Shown piece by piece: positions 1-7,250 of a DNA stretch of 27,812 nt (its first letter is position 1; each line of letters starts with the position of its first letter). This DNA is from CAYNEI01 sp964396185. Lineage in GTDB: Archaea > Thermoplasmatota > SW-10-69-26. The notes beneath the pieces are model-generated. The model was not told the DNA's origin, did not search any database, and saw only the letters and a program-made list of their open reading frames with translations. Where the stretch lies: assembly GCA_964396185.1 (NCBI GenBank), contig CAYNEI010000032.1:1-27812 (forward strand). Reading direction: 5' to 3'. A program made the translations under genes and the position numbers.

Positions 1-2
1 TG

Positions 3-230
3 GGGGCAGCCTTCACAGAGGTCGCCGAGCTCCACACGCACTTGGCAGACACCCTAGCCACCCGCATCCGGTGCGGGCTCGCACCACCCAAGCGCACGTG
101 GGGCCGGGCCGCCAAGACCGCGCGCGCCATCCTCCAGCCCATCGGGCTCTTGATGAACGGGGTCCAGCGCCTGGCCACCAACCGGGCGCTCTCGTCCATG
201 GCCCCAGGGTCCGCGCCGGCCGACGCCTGA
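3..230 (+). CDS. C-terminal fragment of an unidentified protein (5' end outside the window)
   Basis: The reading frame is open from the window edge to a TGA at 228-230, giving about 75 residues without a convincing start. Internal TTG at 42 is possible, but the frame runs upstream of it with ordinary coding composition (FTEVAELHTHLADTLA), so I read it as the tail of a longer gene. The tail is basic and helical (APPKRTWGRAAKTARA), then a moderately hydrophobic stretch around QPIGLLMNGVQRLA. I do not recognise the family. It converges on the minus-strand surface protein gene, leaving 30 bases between the two stops. The main doubt is that so short a piece can be open by chance at this GC content. 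Confidence 0.45.
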   Translation, partial: GAAFTEVAELHTHLADTLATRIRCGLAPPKRTWGRAAKTARAILQPIGLLMNGVQRLATNRALSSMAPGSAPADA

Positions 231-260
231 GGCGCCCGCCGGCGCTGCTCCAGAGTGCGC

Positions 261-2327
261 CTAGGCGCCCCGGCGCTTGGCTGCGTAGGCGGCCAAGGCG
301 ATCAGGCTCACGAGCAGGATCGCGGCAGGGCCGGGAGCGGGCCGCGTGTCCGGATCACCGGGGGAGCCCTGGCCCACCTTGCTGGAATCGTAGGCCCCCA
401 GGCCGCCTGCACGGCCCTCGTACACCTGATCCCCGTCTGGGGCGGCTTGGTCGCCGGCTCCGCTGCCGCCTGCCTCGGCATCCATGGATGCGCTGCTCCT
501 GGCATCGTCTCCGTCCATCCCGCTCTCGGCGGCCACGGCGCGATCCTCTGCGATGGCGAAGCAGCAGTACCCGTGGCGGGCCTGGCCCGGGGTGAGCTCG
601 AGCACCAGATCGCGCGTCTCGCCTGAGGCGATGCGCACGTTCTCGGCGGCCTGGTAGTAGCCGTCTGCCCAGACACGCACGGTGAAGTAGCCAGCCCGCA
701 CGTCGATGGCGTACGAACCGTCCTCGTCGGTGGTGACCTGGCCCCACTCGTTGGTCTCCTCGTTCCAGAAGGTCACCTGGGCCTCCGGCACGCCCTGCTC
801 ATCCGAGGCGTTGATCGCCCAGCCCTGGAAGGTCGCATCCGGGCTTGGCCGGCGCTCGAGTCGGGTATCCAGCTCCTGGCGCTCGTCGGCCTCGAAGACG
901 TAGGTCCTCGACTGGGTCAGATACGCGTGTTCGCGCTGCTGGGGCTCGCAGTACGGACCCGGTGAGATGACGGTGGACCGAGCCGGGTCGTCGCTGGCCT
1001 CGTGGTCGTGCCCGCTGCTGGCCTTGGGCTCATCGTCGGCCTCGCAGGGCACCCAGTAGTTCTCGTCGGCGCGGAGGGTCACGATGGTGTAGCCGGGCTT
1101 GGTGGTCAGCGTGTAGCGGCCGTCCTCGTCGGTGCGGGTGTGGTTCCAGTGGCCCCACTTCGCGTTCTCGAGCTGGACATCAGCGTACGGGATGGGCTCG
1201 CCGCTCTCAGCGTCGAGCACCTGGCCTGAGATGGTGACCGAGTCCGGGGGGATCGGCTGGAGCGCGAGCTCCACCGACCGGTTCTCGCCGGCCTCCAGCT
1301 CCAGGGAGCGCTCGGCGTTGAGGTGGTCTGGGGCCCAGGCGCTCACGAGCACCGGACCTGGTCGGGTGGTCAGCACCCAGGAGCCGTCCTCGCGCACGGA
1401 GGCGCGGTCGTAGCCGCTCGCGGACGACTCGATGTGGAACGAGACGCCGTCCTCCTCGTAGCGCTCGGAGGACCGGCTCTCGGTGGTCTCGGCGTAGCAG
1501 ACGTCACCGTCGCACTCGGAGCGGTGGTCCGGCGAGACGCTCACCCAGCCCTCGTTGAGCACATCCCCGTCGGTGGACTCCAACTCGCCGTGCACCGTGG
1601 CCGTGGCCCCCTGGCTGGCACGGACCGGGACGTTCACTTCTCGATCCTCCTCAAGCTGGAACCAGCCGTGCGTGCGGTCGTAGCCGGACGCGGTGGCTTG
1701 CAGGCTCACCTCGCCGCGGGAGAGCTCCACGGCGTACGAGCCATCCTCGCCCGAGCGAACCCGAACCTCTCGGAAACCTTCCCGGCGATCGGGCTCGGGC
1801 GCGACCATGTCGTCCCCGTCGGAGGCGGTTTCGTTGGACTGCTTCTCCTCGGGCTCGAACCAGTTCTCGAAGGTGAGCGTGATCCCAGGCGCGGGCTCGC
1901 CGGTGTCGACGTCGCGCACGACGCCGTGCACCAGCACACCCTGGCTGGCTTGGTCCTTCTGCTCGGTGAGCTCGAGGTCGACCTCGCGGGTGGTCTCGGT
2001 GGCCTCGATGGTGATGCGTTGGCTCGCCGGCGCACAGCAGTCGTGGTTCGCCACGAGCACGTAGGTCCCTGCCTCGACGTTCGAGAAGCTGTAGGCTCCA
2101 TCAGAGCCGGCCTGGGTCGACCGCGCATCTCGTGAGTTGTTCTCGGGGGAGAGCTCGACGGTGGCGGCGGCCACGGGGTCGCCGTCAGGTCCCAGGACCT
2201 GGCCTTCCACGGTGGTCAGCCCGACCTGGGCCTGGACCATGCCCGTGGTCAGGACCACGGCAGCTAGGGAGAGCGAGAACACAGCGATCAGCAGGGCGAA
2301 GCGGGGGGAGCGTGGGTCAACTTGCAT
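261..2327 (-). CDS. Large exported surface protein with repeated carboxypeptidase-regulatory-like beta-sandwich domains and C-terminal membrane anchor
   Basis: 688 residues. An N-terminal signal sequence (hydrophobic FALLIAVFSLSLAAVVLTTG, then AQA-type cleavage region near residue 34) leads into several domains of the CarboxypepD_reg / DUF2012 type: each begins like 'V.GQVLGPDGDPVAAATVEL', carries 'DEDGRYTLTTKPG' or 'DGSYAIDVRAGYFTVRVWADGY', and is spaced about 90-120 residues apart. Four or five copies can be seen. After residue 600 comes a Gly/Ser/Asp-rich linker, a PAPGP motif, a hydrophobic segment (AAILLVSLIALAAYAA) and a KRRGA tail, the layout of archaeal C-terminally anchored or sorted surface proteins. 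Cys pairs occur (DCCAP, GYCCF). Function is probably structural or adhesive at the cell surface; substrate unknown. ATG at 2327 follows a GAGG-like site and a TATA box about 39 bases upstream. Confidence 0.85.
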   Translation of the reverse strand: MQVDPRSPRFALLIAVFSLSLAAVVLTTGMVQAQVGLTTVEGQVLGPDGDPVAAATVELSPENNSRDARSTQAGSDGAYSFSNVEAGTYVLVANHDCCAPASQRITIEATETTREVDLELTEQKDQASQGVLVHGVVRDVDTGEPAPGITLTFENWFEPEEKQSNETASDGDDMVAPEPDRREGFREVRVRSGEDGSYAVELSRGEVSLQATASGYDRTHGWFQLEEDREVNVPVRASQGATATVHGELESTDGDVLNEGWVSVSPDHRSECDGDVCYAETTESRSSERYEEDGVSFHIESSASGYDRASVREDGSWVLTTRPGPVLVSAWAPDHLNAERSLELEAGENRSVELALQPIPPDSVTISGQVLDAESGEPIPYADVQLENAKWGHWNHTRTDEDGRYTLTTKPGYTIVTLRADENYWVPCEADDEPKASSGHDHEASDDPARSTVISPGPYCEPQQREHAYLTQSRTYVFEADERQELDTRLERRPSPDATFQGWAINASDEQGVPEAQVTFWNEETNEWGQVTTDEDGSYAIDVRAGYFTVRVWADGYYQAAENVRIASGETRDLVLELTPGQARHGYCCFAIAEDRAVAAESGMDGDDARSSASMDAEAGGSGAGDQAAPDGDQVYEGRAGGLGAYDSSKVGQGSPGDPDTRPAPGPAAILLVSLIALAAYAAKRRGA

Positions 2328-2361
2328 ACGCGTACCTCAACGCTGTATGGTGCGCTGCACC

Positions 2362-2372
2362 AGTATATAACC
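2362..2372 (-). promoter_or_regulatory. TATA box for the 261-2327 surface protein gene
   Basis: The minus strand reads GGTTATATACTGG. Its centre lies about 39 bases before the ATG at 2327, so transcription would start near 2340 and leave a leader of roughly 12 bases with a weak GAGGT site. Confidence 0.6.
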
Positions 2373-2429
2373 GTCAATCCTGTTCGGGCCCGACCGAACC
2401 CCCGCTAGGGACCGTGGAGACCCCAGGGA

Positions 2430-2487
2430 TCTAACACGGAGGCACGGAGCGGACGGAGGAACGGACGGGAGGTGCGGGGAGGAAGGA
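2430..2487. repeat. Degenerate CACGGAG/GGACGGAGG purine-rich tract
   Basis: Iterated CACGGAGG, GCGGACGGAGG and GAACGGACGGG units run up to the crotonase gene. They resemble the 5' half of the fold-back repeats at 18264-18471 and 27508-27711 (which contain GACACGGAGGGCACG and GGGACGGAAGGAACGG), so this may be an eroded relative. It also supplies purine-rich bases that could be mistaken for a ribosome binding site. Confidence 0.4.
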
Positions 2488-2520
2488 GTGACTTTGTGGT
2501 GGACCGTCGTTCCCTGGCCG

Positions 2521-3297
2521 ATGCCTCCCGTCACGACCTCCACCGCCGGCCCCGTGCGCATCATCACGATCTCGCGCCCTGAGGTCAAGAACTGCATCGA
2601 CGGCGAGACCGCCACGGCCCTGCTGGAGGCCTGGGAGGAGCTGCGCGACGACGACCAAGTGGCCGTCGGCGTGCTCACGGGCGCCGGCGGTTCTTTCTGC
2701 TCCGGGGCCGACCTCAAGGCCATCGAGACCCTTGGCCCCGGCCCCTCTCCCACCGGGGACGAGCGAGAGACCTTCCTGACCGGTCAGGACGGCTACCTGG
2801 GCCCCACCCGGCGCCTGGACTTGGGCAAGCCGCTCATCGCTGCCGTGGAGGGCTATGCCCTGGCGGGCGGGCTCGAGCTGGCCTGCCTGGCTGATCTGCG
2901 CATCGCCGGCAAGGGGGCCCGCTTCGGGGTGACCAACCGGCGCTGGGGTGTGCCGCTGGTGGATGGTGGGACCCAGCGCCTGCCCAGGATCGTGGGCCTC
3001 GGGCGCGCGCTGGAGCTGATCCTCACTGGGAGGGTCATCGAGGCCGACGAGGCCCATCGCATCGGCCTGGTCAACGAGGTGGTCCAGGACGGGGGCGCGC
3101 TGGACCGCGCCAAGGAGCTCGCCCAGCAGCTCGCCGAGCTCCCGCAGGCAGCCTTGTTGGCCGATCGGCAGGCGGTCTACGATGGCATCGGGCGCCCGTT
3201 GGAGGATGGGTTGGAGGGTGAGGCGAGGCTCGGGCAAGCGGTCATCGAGGCCGATGGGTTCATGGATGGGCCAAGGCGGTTCGCTGGGGACCGGTGA
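2521..3297 (+). CDS. Enoyl-CoA hydratase/isomerase (crotonase) family protein
   Basis: 258 residues from ATG 2521, the normal size for a single-domain crotonase. Visible are the first oxyanion-hole motif GGSFCSGADLKA (about 57-68), the second motif ALAGGLELACLADLRIA (113-129) with Glu119 aligning to the catalytic Glu144 of rat enoyl-CoA hydratase, and DGGTQRLPRIVG. The second catalytic Glu (Glu164 in FGQPE) is replaced: the sequence reads FGVTNRRWGVP with Asn139. Simple hydratase activity is therefore doubtful, and isomerase, hydrolase or another crotonase reaction on an acyl-CoA is possible. The frame extends upstream to GTG 2488 and TTG 2494, next to GGAAGGAG. I chose ATG 2521 because it places about 11 residues before the first beta strand (VRIITISRPEVKN), as is usual. 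It is cytoplasmic, with no operon partner. Confidence 0.85.
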   Translation: MPPVTTSTAGPVRIITISRPEVKNCIDGETATALLEAWEELRDDDQVAVGVLTGAGGSFCSGADLKAIETLGPGPSPTGDERETFLTGQDGYLGPTRRLDLGKPLIAAVEGYALAGGLELACLADLRIAGKGARFGVTNRRWGVPLVDGGTQRLPRIVGLGRALELILTGRVIEADEAHRIGLVNEVVQDGGALDRAKELAQQLAELPQAALLADRQAVYDGIGRPLEDGLEGEARLGQAVIEADGFMDGPRRFAGDR

Positions 3298-3325
3298 GCT
3301 CAGCGCAAGCCGCTCAGCGCAAGCC
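3298..3325. repeat. Perfect tandem duplication of a 14-base unit
   Basis: GCTCAGCGCAAGCC occurs twice head to tail (3298-3311 and 3312-3325). It begins right after the crotonase stop and spans the stop codon of the convergent anchor gene at 3314-3316, so the second copy encodes that protein's C-terminus. Confidence 0.8.
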
Positions 3326-3823
3326 CTGGATCTCGTAGATCCCGCTGATCGTGAGGTCGATGAAGAGGGTCTCGTTCGTCAGGTTCTCCCAGTACCATCC
3401 GTGCGAGCCCGTGAACGAGGCGACGAGCGCGCCGTCGTCTGCCAGCGCTTCGCCCTTGTCGTAGGACTCGAACGGCTCCTCGTGGCTGTCGGGCTCGCCG
3501 TGCATGTCGTACTTGACTGGCACCGAGGTGTTCCACGCGTAGTCGACCTCGTCCCCCTTCTCCATGAAGAGCTTGAACTCGAGATCGTCGTAGGGCCCGA
3601 GGCGGATCTGGAACGTGTCGTTGGCTTCGCTGGTCCGACTTGCGGGGACTGGGTCGGGCTCGAAGCCGAGCGTGCGCCCCACGCCGGTGGGATCGATGCC
3701 GTAGGCCGATGGCAGGATCACGAAGGTGAGGCCGATCGAAGCGATCACCAACGAGATGGCCGTCGCCCAGGCCAGGGTGCGCTGGCCGACCGGGGCGGGC
3801 TGGCCCGCGGGTCGGTCGGCCAT
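3314..3823 (-). CDS. Transmembrane anchor protein, partner of HupE/UreJ-like transporter
   Basis: 169 residues. One N-terminal membrane segment (LAWATAISLVIASIGLTFVILP) is followed by an exported beta domain. The domain carries the pattern I know from 'transmembrane anchor proteins' next to HupE/UreJ_2 genes in bacteria: IRLGPYDDLEFKLFMEKGDEVDYAW, then YDMHGEPDSHEEPFESYDKG, then FTGSHGWYWENLTNETLFIDLTISG. The ATG at 3823 lies 1 base past the upstream stop codon, with GGGGAGG about 7 bases before it. A GTG at 3832 is an alternative that would overlap the upstream gene by 8 bases. It is the second gene of an operon with the HupE-like gene and probably acts with it at the membrane. The family's biochemical role is unproven. 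Confidence 0.82.
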   Translation of the reverse strand: MADRPAGQPAPVGQRTLAWATAISLVIASIGLTFVILPSAYGIDPTGVGRTLGFEPDPVPASRTSEANDTFQIRLGPYDDLEFKLFMEKGDEVDYAWNTSVPVKYDMHGEPDSHEEPFESYDKGEALADDGALVASFTGSHGWYWENLTNETLFIDLTISGIYEIQGLR

Positions 3824-3824
3824 T

Positions 3825-4520
3825 TCAGCCACCTCCCCCTGTCAGGTAGCCAGCGATCTGGAAGCCGAAGAGCATGAACCCGCCGGCCATGAGCAGGGTG
3901 TTGGCCGCGATGGCGTGGCGCTCGAAGGCCTCGTGCTTGCGCCAGAGGACCAGTGCGCCTAGGATGACGAGCAGGGCGAGGATCTGGCCGAGCTCGACGC
4001 CGAGGTTGAAGCTCAGGATGTTCCAGACGAGCCCGTCCTGGCTGATGGTGAGCTCCTGGAGCTTGGTGGCCAGCCCGAAGCCGTGGAAGAGGCCGAAGAT
4101 GAGCACGGCGGCTTTCGTGTTCGGCTGGAAGCCCAGCGTGCGCTCGAAGCCACCGAGGTTGTCGAACCCCTTGTAAACGACCGAGAGCCCGATGATGGCG
4201 TCCACGATGAACGCGTTGGCGTGGATGCCGCCGAGCACGCCGACCAAGAGCGTCACGCTGTGACCGATCGTGAACATGGTCACGTAGTGGATCACGTCGG
4301 TCATCTTGTAGAGGAAGAAGATGACGCCCGCCAGGAAGAGCAGGTGGTCGTACCCGGTGACCATGTGCTCAGCACCGAGCTTGATGAACGTCCAAGCCGC
4401 CACGCCCTCGTTCTCCTCGATCGTCGAGGCATCGCCCTCGTCGACGCCATGGGCCAGGGCACCCGGGACAAGCAGCGCAGCCATCACGAGAGACGCGACC
4501 AGCAACCAGCGGAACCGCAC
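3825..4520 (-). CDS. HupE/UreJ_2-type membrane protein, probable metal (Ni/Co-like) transporter
   Basis: 231 residues. A signal-like first segment (WLLVASLVMAALLVPGALAHG) is followed by about six membrane helices. The family signature EHMVTGYDHLLFLAGVIFF (residues 51-69) has His and Asp in the membrane, followed by FTIGHSVTLLVGVLGGIHAN, IFGLFHGFGLATKL and FNLGVELGQ, all typical of HupE_UreJ_2. HupE/UreJ relatives are linked to nickel or cobalt uptake, so metal import is likely here, but the metal cannot be read from the sequence. I chose GTG 4520 because a TATA box is centred 27 bases upstream, giving a leaderless start; the ATG at 4524 is in another frame. It is transcribed with the downstream anchor gene, and its promoter region is shared with the divergent FKBP-like lipoprotein gene. 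Confidence 0.85.
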   Translation of the reverse strand: MRFRWLLVASLVMAALLVPGALAHGVDEGDASTIEENEGVAAWTFIKLGAEHMVTGYDHLLFLAGVIFFLYKMTDVIHYVTMFTIGHSVTLLVGVLGGIHANAFIVDAIIGLSVVYKGFDNLGGFERTLGFQPNTKAAVLIFGLFHGFGLATKLQELTISQDGLVWNILSFNLGVELGQILALLVILGALVLWRKHEAFERHAIAANTLLMAGGFMLFGFQIAGYLTGGGG

Positions 4521-4540
4521 GCATCGCCCGTTCCGCTCGC

Positions 4541-4551
4541 GTAGTATATGC
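4541..4551 (-). promoter_or_regulatory. TATA box for the HupE-like operon (leaderless start)
   Basis: The minus strand reads GCATATACTAC, centred about 27 bases before GTG 4520. This spacing puts the transcription start on or next to the start codon and supports the shorter protein start. Confidence 0.65.
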
Positions 4552-4615
4552 TTTGCGGGCCAAGGCGTCCCCAACCCAGCCAACGCTTTTCTCCAAGCCG
4601 CCTCCTGCCCGCTCG

Positions 4616-5512
4616 ATGCGCGCGCCGATTCTGGCCCTCCTGCTACTCACCGTCGGCTGCCTGGGCTCGGACCCAGCCCCCCTGGATCTCTGCCAGGCCC
4701 CCGAGCTGGTCACGTTCGGCCCCGAGCCTGGAGCCGATGGCCTGCCGCGGGCGCCCGGCGAGACCGTGCCCGTGCTCGCGTGGATGACCAACCCGACCAA
4801 CCGCACGCTCAACGCGACGCTTTCGGATAACCGATCGGCCATCTTCGACCCCCTTCGACCCGGGGCCGGATCGACCGCGCTGACCGTGCAGCTCGCTCCG
4901 AACGAGACCGGGTTCGGTGGCATCCACGCCGAGCACGACAACGCCACCCTGACCGCCACCCTCACCCAGGCCGAGCCCTGCCAGGGCGAGCCAACCGCCA
5001 GCGAGCCCGTCGAGCTGGCCGAGCCCACCGAGGCCGAGCGCGGAGAGGGCGGCCGGGGCGTGCTCGTCCACACCGTCGGCTGGTGGACCAACGGCTCCAG
5101 CTTCTACACGAACCTCGACCGCTACCACGACGACCCAGCGACCCCCAAGGGCTACGCCGACTACAGTGGAGGCGAGGCCCTCCCGGTCTACGTCTACAAC
5201 GAGAGCGGCGAGGAGATGCCGCCGCGCTACGAGCGCGCTGGGTACGTGACCACGATCCCCGGGTTCAACGAGGCCCTCAAGGGCATCCCCACCACCGGGG
5301 CCCTGCTGGCCTACCTTGAGCCCGAGCAGGCCTACACCCGCCCCGGGAACGAGGACCACCCCCTCTACGGTGACGTGCTCATCTTCTACATCGAGGCCGT
5401 CGAGGTGACCACGGTCCCCTGCGAGGTGCCCCAGCCCGTCTGCGACATCCCGCGCGAGCCTGAGCCGCCGGAGCCTCCCGAGCCGTTCGAGCTTCCAGCC
5501 GGTGCTGGGTGA
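4616..5512 (+). CDS. Exported lipoprotein with FKBP-type peptidyl-prolyl isomerase-like domain
   Basis: 298 residues. A short signal peptide ends in the lipobox LTVGC (Cys15), so the protein is probably anchored outside the cell. An N-terminal beta domain (VPVLAWMTNPTNRTLNATL, residues about 45-130) precedes a second domain from about 150 to 265. The second domain fits FKBP: EALPVYVYNESGEEMPP, GYVTTIPGFNEALKGIP (compare FKBP 'vipGfeeal.gm'), LLAYLEPEQAYTRPGNEDHPLYGDVLIFYIEAVEV (compare 'ppe.AYG...hpLaG.tL.F.vel..v'). The tail is rich in Pro and Glu. It may fold or chaperone exported proteins. FKBP active-site aromatics are only partly matched, so enzymatic activity is uncertain. ATG 4616 is about 28 bases after a CGCTTTTC element (4584-4591), a weak TATA candidate. 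Confidence 0.72.
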   Translation: MRAPILALLLLTVGCLGSDPAPLDLCQAPELVTFGPEPGADGLPRAPGETVPVLAWMTNPTNRTLNATLSDNRSAIFDPLRPGAGSTALTVQLAPNETGFGGIHAEHDNATLTATLTQAEPCQGEPTASEPVELAEPTEAERGEGGRGVLVHTVGWWTNGSSFYTNLDRYHDDPATPKGYADYSGGEALPVYVYNESGEEMPPRYERAGYVTTIPGFNEALKGIPTTGALLAYLEPEQAYTRPGNEDHPLYGDVLIFYIEAVEVTTVPCEVPQPVCDIPREPEPPEPPEPFELPAGAG

Positions 5513-5533
5513 CGTTTGAACGCGGACGCCGAA

Positions 5534-5543
5534 ATGGTTAAGG
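5534..5543 (+). promoter_or_regulatory. TATA-like element for the 5567 lipoprotein gene
   Basis: ATGGTTAAGG lies centred about 28 bases before ATG 5567, consistent with a leaderless transcript and with starting the protein at MRGGALL rather than further upstream. Confidence 0.45.
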
Positions 5544-5566
5544 GCCGCCTGGGGGTCGAAGCGACC

Positions 5567-6835
5567 ATGAGAGGAGGAGCACTTCTGGCGATCACCCTGG
5601 TCGCCGCGAGCCTGACAGGCTGCGTCGGCCTCGACTGGGACAGCTTGAGCGGTTGTGGCAGCAACTCGTCCAGCCACTCCGAGAGCACCTCCACGTCGAG
5701 CACGCAGCACGACGCTGAACTCTCCGACCCGGTCATCCAGCCTGGCCCGGTGGGCATCGAGTGGCCCATCACGTTCGCCCCCGGCCTGACACAGCTCGAG
5801 GTCGTGCTGAGCTGGGAACTCGAGGCGAACGACTTCAGCCTCGAGGTCGAGCGACCGAGCGGCGAGGTCGAGCGCTACGGGACGAGCGGGTTGGACATGA
5901 GCACCTCGCGCACGGCCACCATCCCCGGCCCCACGTCAGGCGAGTACGTCTTCCGGCCCGTCGCCGATGCACCCGCTGGACCGGACAGCCTCCAGCTCCA
6001 GGTCACCTCCACCATCCACCGGTCCACGTCCTCCTCGACCAGCGCCGGGGAGATCGGCGAGGCCCAGACCAGCATCGATCGCTCCAACGTCACCTTCGAA
6101 CAGACAGGCGACGGCTACCGAGCCATCGTGACCTACGAGGCCGCCTCGGAGGCCGACGAGGAGATGACCTTGAACCTCGACACCTTCAACGGCGACATCC
6201 ACGCCAGTGCTGCCGGCAACCAGGCCGACGTGAGGCTGACCGCGTGGGCCGACGGGGACACCGAGCACGAGGCCCTTGATCGGCTGCGCTCCATCGCGAT
6301 CTCCTACAGCGCCGAGCCGAGCGGGCTGCTGGCCCAAGCCAGTGGGCCCTCCAGCAGCTGCGGCGGCATGGGGGCCGACGTCGTGGCCAGCGTGCCCGCC
6401 TCGACCACCGTCACGGGACTCATCGACACGAGCAACGGCGAGATCATCCTGTCCGAGCTCACGGCCACGGACCTGGAGGTGGACACGAGCAACGGCGAGA
6501 TCATCGGGAGCCTGACTGGCCAGGGTGAGATTGGGCTCGACACCAGCAACGGGGAGATCGAGCTCTCCTTCCAACCCACAGGCGACACCGACCTCCAGCT
6601 GGACACAAGCAACGGCGAGATCCTCCTCCGCTTGCTCGAGGGCGCGGAGATCGGCTACGAGCTGGATGCCGACACGAGCAACGGCGAGATCACCGAGTCC
6701 ATGCGCGAAGCCAGCATCGATGGCGACGATGAGGACGAGGGGACCCTGCGCACGAACGGCTACAGCTCACGCGCCGCCCAAGTCAGCGGCAGCGTGGACA
6801 CGAGCAACGGGGAGATCCACTTCGAAGGTCGATGA
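5567..6835 (+). CDS. Exported lipoprotein with DUF4097-like repeat region (six DTSNGEI repeats)
   Basis: 422 residues. The signal peptide ends in the lipobox SLTGC (Cys19), followed by a Ser/Thr-rich linker (SSSHSESTSTSSTQ). Residues about 50-150 form a beta-rich domain with PSGEVERYGTSG. The second half carries DTSNGEI at six places (codons beginning 6425, 6482, 6539, 6602, 6671 and 6797) plus a variant DTFNGDI near 6178. Such regularly spaced 'SNGEI' strands are the hallmark of DUF4097/DUF4098-type putative adhesins, which form a right-handed beta structure. The role is probably surface binding or architecture; nothing indicates an enzyme. An upstream in-frame ATG at 5534 would add an unlikely leader before the signal peptide. 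It is separated from the FKBP lipoprotein by about 55 bases. Confidence 0.8.
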   Translation: MRGGALLAITLVAASLTGCVGLDWDSLSGCGSNSSSHSESTSTSSTQHDAELSDPVIQPGPVGIEWPITFAPGLTQLEVVLSWELEANDFSLEVERPSGEVERYGTSGLDMSTSRTATIPGPTSGEYVFRPVADAPAGPDSLQLQVTSTIHRSTSSSTSAGEIGEAQTSIDRSNVTFEQTGDGYRAIVTYEAASEADEEMTLNLDTFNGDIHASAAGNQADVRLTAWADGDTEHEALDRLRSIAISYSAEPSGLLAQASGPSSSCGGMGADVVASVPASTTVTGLIDTSNGEIILSELTATDLEVDTSNGEIIGSLTGQGEIGLDTSNGEIELSFQPTGDTDLQLDTSNGEILLRLLEGAEIGYELDADTSNGEITESMREASIDGDDEDEGTLRTNGYSSRAAQVSGSVDTSNGEIHFEGR

Positions 6836-6850
6836 GGCGACGGTATCGAC

Positions 6851-6952
6851 GGGTCGGACCACGAAGCACACGAAGGGCACAACGGGCCACGAGGGCCGAC
6901 GGTATCTGGGGAGGGTAACCACAGAGACCACCGAGGACACGGAGAGTCACGG
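6851..6952 (+). repeat. Two degenerate CCACGAAG/CACGGAG tracts related to the fold-back repeat family
   Basis: 6853-6897 reads GGACCACGAAGCACACGAAGG then GGGCCACGAGGG, matching the first 45 bases of the repeats at 27508 and 18471. 6903-6952 reads GGGGAGGGTAACCACAGAGA then CCGAGGACACGGAGAG. The two tracts follow direct repeats CGACGGTATC at 6838-6847 and 6897-6906. I see no matching 3' half with the GCGCGC hairpin nearby, so these look like 5'-half remnants. The rest of 6836-7166 holds nothing I can identify. Confidence 0.6.
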
Positions 6953-7167
6953 TGACGGACGACGACTGGGAATGGGAGCGCACGAAGTAGGGAAGCCAGT
7001 TGGCGCGGGAGGGCACGAAGACCGACGGACCCATAGCGGATCGCTGCGCCGTCTCGGTGGCTCCCCGGTGACCAGGATGCCAACAGCGCCAGAAACCCCA
7101 CGACCGCGGGTGCGGGCATTGCCGGATAGGGCCATTGAACGCCTGCTCCTCACCTAGCCGAACGTCC

Positions 7168-7250
7168 TTGGGCCCTGGAACGCGTGAGGGGCCCGTTTCT
7201 TGGTTGCCAACTTTTTCTTTCCGGGCCCCTCACGGCGCCGAGGGCCCAAG
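7168..7250. promoter_or_regulatory. Long two-part inverted repeat upstream of the FTR1 gene
   Basis: Outer arms CTTGGGCCCT (7168-7177) and AGGGCCCAAG (7241-7250) and inner arms GTGAGGGGCCCG (7184-7195) and CGGGCCCCTCAC (7222-7233) are perfectly complementary. Between them lies TTTCTTGGTTGCCAAC then TTTTTCTTTC (7211-7221), which can alternatively pair with GAAAGAAAAAG just after the outer arm (7250-7260). This gives mutually exclusive folds and a U-rich stretch. It may be a terminator for upstream transcription or a regulatory leader; the sequence alone does not decide. Confidence 0.6.

Noticed and set aside
1323..2135. Long open frames opposite the surface protein, crotonase, FTR1, binding protein, helicase and argS genes
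   Set aside because: They are antisense shadows. GC-rich genes with strong third-position bias keep complementary frames open; their translations are rich in Ala, Gly, Arg, Pro and Val and show no family motifs.
6425..6832. CRISPR-like array
   Set aside because: The regularly spaced 20-base repeats are in-frame codons for DTSNGEI inside one gene, with spacers that encode protein, so this is not a CRISPR array.
6525..7157. Plus-strand frame running from inside the DTSNGEI lipoprotein gene into the intergenic region
   Set aside because: Its first half is the repeat DNA read in another frame (ATARSSS) and its second half is the CCACGAAG repeat tract (TTKHTKGTTGHEG), with no start signal.
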